This document shows positions 62,322 through 64,000 of a DNA stretch of 64,000 nt, piece after piece; the stretch's first letter is position 1, and the number at the start of each line of letters is the position of its first letter. The notes beneath the pieces were generated by a model that saw only the letters and a list, made by a program, of their open reading frames with translations, ran no database searches and was not told the DNA's origin. The position numbers and the translations under genes are program-made. This stretch comes from DAMCZI01 sp032095175. GTDB lineage: Bacteria > Bacillota > Clostridia > Clostridiales > Caloramatoraceae. Location: contig DAMCZI010000006.1 of the NCBI GenBank assembly GCA_032095175.1, forward strand, positions 62,001 to 126,000, given 5' to 3'.

Positions 62322-62487
62322 TTTATCACCTTTTCTCTTAATTTTATTATCTTAGCAGAAGTTTGTTCAGTATGTATCTATTAAAATTATATTATTAGCA
62401 ACAATATAATTACAACCTTAACAATAATTCCTAAATAAAAATGAGCAATAATGCAAAATAGCATTATAGCTCACTTAGTCAGCATTC

Positions 62488-62757
62488 TTACTTTTTCATT
62501 TGATAAATAATTCTTTGTATGCTCTTTTCCGATAAGAAGTATTTCCTGGCAAGGACTTTCATGCAAACACCATTTTTATATTCTTTATAAATACTTGTGT
62601 TTCTAATTTTTATTTCTTTTCTAATTTTTGTGTTTTGTCCCCAATCCCTTTTATTACTTTCTTTTCGTGGAATATATATATATTCCCCATCAACATAGTC
62701 TTGAATTATTTTTAAAAGCTCTTGTGGTAATATAGCAGTAGCTTTAATATAGCTCAT
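62488..62757 (-). CDS. CD3324-like small HTH protein
   Basis: 89 residues from ATG 62757 (GGAGGAG upstream). YIKATAILPQELLKIIQDYV, DGEYIYIPRKESNKRDWGQN and KYFLSEKSIQRIIYQMKK fit the CD3324-type family of Clostridia, which has a Mor-like HTH at the C-terminus. It is probably a DNA-binding regulator; role unknown. Confidence 0.8.
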   Translation of the reverse strand: MSYIKATAILPQELLKIIQDYVDGEYIYIPRKESNKRDWGQNTKIRKEIKIRNTSIYKEYKNGVCMKVLARKYFLSEKSIQRIIYQMKK

Positions 62758-62919
62758 TATGCTCCTCCTAAATTGAAATTTAATATTAGGATTGAGCAAA
62801 GGCTGCTACATACATTTCTTTATCATTCATTATGCAATAGCCTTTGCTATGCATAAATAACATATCTTCTCATAAACAGCTATCCTCCATTCTTATATTG
62901 ATATTATATTAATAGTAAG

Positions 62920-62960
62920 GGTACCAGACACATCACCTATCACGTTTTGAATGTGATACT
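62920..62960. repeat. REP-like hairpin, family iii (diverged)
   Basis: GGTACCAGACACATCACCTA then TCACGTTTTGAATGTGATAC. Similar in its first part to 59882. Confidence 0.5.
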
Positions 62961-63068
62961 ATTAATTTGAGCTTAACAAACCTAGATTCTCATTTCTTCA
63001 GTATTTACTACAAGGATAAGCTTCATAATTAATTACACATTGAAAAATCATTTATAAAGCATCCTTAC

Positions 63069-63629
63069 TCACATTGGTTTTTTATTTTCATTTAGACGAC
63101 ATATGATTTGCTCTAATCGTTTTTTTCTAGTTGCATCTGATTTAGCACTTAAATAGTGAGCTGTATATGTTGTTCTTACAGATCGTGACATATTTTTAAA
63201 ATTAGTAAATGCAGGTTCTACCCCTCTTAAGGCTTCAACAAGAAGAGAAATCTGTTCATCACCTATGGGTTCAGCTTTAGGGGCATCCCATGTACCATCT
63301 TTTTTTGCTTGCTCAATTGCAGCTAGACCTTTTTCAGTCATTAGGCCTTCTTTAATCAATTTATCAGCAGTTCCTCGATTTTTCTCTGACCACTTGCTTC
63401 CTTTTCTTCTTGCTGTAAACTTTTTCATATATTTTGTATCATCAATGCTTTTTATTTGTCCATCAATCCATCCAAAACATAAAGCCTCCTCAAGAGCCTC
63501 CTCAGGATTAATTGTCTTAAGCTTCCCAGCCTTACCGAAAAGCAACCATATTCCTTTACTTTTATTGTGATTATCAACTAACCACTCTCTAAATTCTAAA
63601 CGATTAGCAAATAATAATTGCCCGTCCAT
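63069..63629 (-). CDS. YdeI/OmpD-associated family protein
   Basis: 186 residues. The N-terminal REWLVDNHNKSKGIWLLFGK and EEALCFGWIDGQIKSIDDTK, and FTARRKGSKWSEKNRGTADK, are family signatures. Exact function unknown (stress-related in some species). ATG 63629 has a weak GAGGTG site. Confidence 0.87.
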   Translation of the reverse strand: MDGQLLFANRLEFREWLVDNHNKSKGIWLLFGKAGKLKTINPEEALEEALCFGWIDGQIKSIDDTKYMKKFTARRKGSKWSEKNRGTADKLIKEGLMTEKGLAAIEQAKKDGTWDAPKAEPIGDEQISLLVEALRGVEPAFTNFKNMSRSVRTTYTAHYLSAKSDATRKKRLEQIICRLNENKKPM

Positions 63630-63824
63630 AAATTCACCTCAATTTAAATATAAACAAATTTCAATCGGTAATAATGTACACAACTGTAACAACAAATTGT
63701 AATCGTGTTTATAATTATATCACAAAATGCCATTATATTGATATAATTCCTTATTTATGTTAGATTCGCTGCGATAAATATACTGTAGCTTCTTTTAGTT
63801 TTGTTCAAAAATCAGAAATAAATA

Positions 63825-63857
63825 TAGGCTTACACTCCTTGATGTAAGCCATTTTGT
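63825..63857 (+). terminator. Hairpin terminator, CTTACACTCCTTGATGTAAG type
   Basis: GGCTTACACTCCTTGATGTA AGCC at 63827-63850, followed by ATTTTG; flanked by A-runs on the minus strand's far side. Related to 55015. Confidence 0.5.
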
Positions 63858-63866
63858 ATAATTTGC

Positions 63867-63986
63867 TTAAAATTCTTTATCCGTGCACACTTCACTGTTA
63901 TCACATACTGTTTTATCAACATATTTACCAATACCATCATCACAATCAATACAGATTTTCTTCTTGATTCCCTTGAAATCTTCTAA
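63867..63986 (-). other. Possible tail of a Cys-rich protein (no start found)
   Basis: An open reading from 63986 gives LEDFKGIKKKICIDCDDGIG then KYVDKTVCDNSEVCTDKEF and a stop at 63867. Four Cys in about 25 residues look protein-like (zinc ribbon possible). A stop lies just upstream in this frame, and there is no ribosome site, so it may be the end of a frameshifted or decayed gene. The rest of 63630-63820 shows nothing I can support. Confidence 0.3.
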
Positions 63987-64000
63987 TTACCAAAATAGTT

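Noticed and set aside
1..64000. CRISPR array
   Set aside because: No series of short direct repeats with regular unique spacers was seen; the repeated sequences are dispersed palindromes or hairpins.

Overview
The window looks like chromosome of a low-GC, AT-rich Firmicute of the Clostridium type. Support for this: codon use and strong AGGAGG ribosome sites, FMN, TPP and T-box leader RNAs of Firmicute form, a mannose-family PTS with a LevR-type regulator, a DUF3784 protein, a CD3324-like protein and a membrane serpin next to an ECF sigma gene. No rRNA, tRNA, CRISPR array, integrase or transposase gene was found. The species cannot be named from sequence alone.

Layout. 1-2.0 kb: marR plus an ABC exporter half that runs off the left edge. 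2.2-5.0 kb: two unrecognised membrane proteins. 5.2-9.1 kb: riboflavin operon ribD-ribE-ribBA-ribH behind an FMN riboswitch. 9.1-11.9 kb: thiD-thiM-thiE behind a TPP riboswitch. 11.9-13.0 kb: a Cu/Zn SOD-like protein and a small monooxygenase. 13.1-28.8 kb: an accessory region with every gene on the minus strand: DUF234-type ATPase, three GNAT proteins, HD protein, methyltransferases, nucleotidyltransferase, XRE/TPR regulator, serine hydrolase, ceramidase-like hydrolase and a heterodimeric ABC exporter. It is studded with near-identical 36-38 bp perfect palindromes, other long inverted repeats and gene fragments. 29-31.7 kb: three-gene ABC-2 transporter. 31.9-41.9 kb: sugar island with class II aldolase, Fe-alcohol dehydrogenase, split transketolase, LevR-like regulator, EIIA-EIIB-EIIC-EIID and an RpiB/LacAB-type isomerase. 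42.4-50.8 kb: M28 peptidase lipoprotein, UDP-GlcNAc 2-epimerase, ArsR-type regulator with an alpha/beta hydrolase, a hypothetical protein, TetR and a WecA/TagO-type transferase. 50.9-52.7 kb: glycyl-tRNA synthetase with its T-box leader. 52.7-64 kb: methyltransferases, a TPR regulator, DUF3784, an ECF sigma/serpin pair, a truncated second ECF gene, MerR with effector domains, an XRE-methyltransferase fusion, a P-loop kinase, GNAT, CD3324-like and YdeI-like proteins.

Three families of non-coding repeats run through the window: (i) a 36-38 bp loop-free palindrome confined to 13.3-28.8 kb; (ii) a two-hairpin element of about 115 nt, three copies, one supplying the 3' end of ribD; (iii) REP-like hairpins carrying CCGGTGCC or GGTGCCTGGCACC, about eight clear copies. 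The most interesting candidates are the ECF sigma/membrane-serpin pair, the palindrome-bounded gene modules with a duplicated GNAT tail around the ATPase, and the sugar PTS/aldolase/transketolase operon with a regulator whose AAA+ motor looks inactivated.
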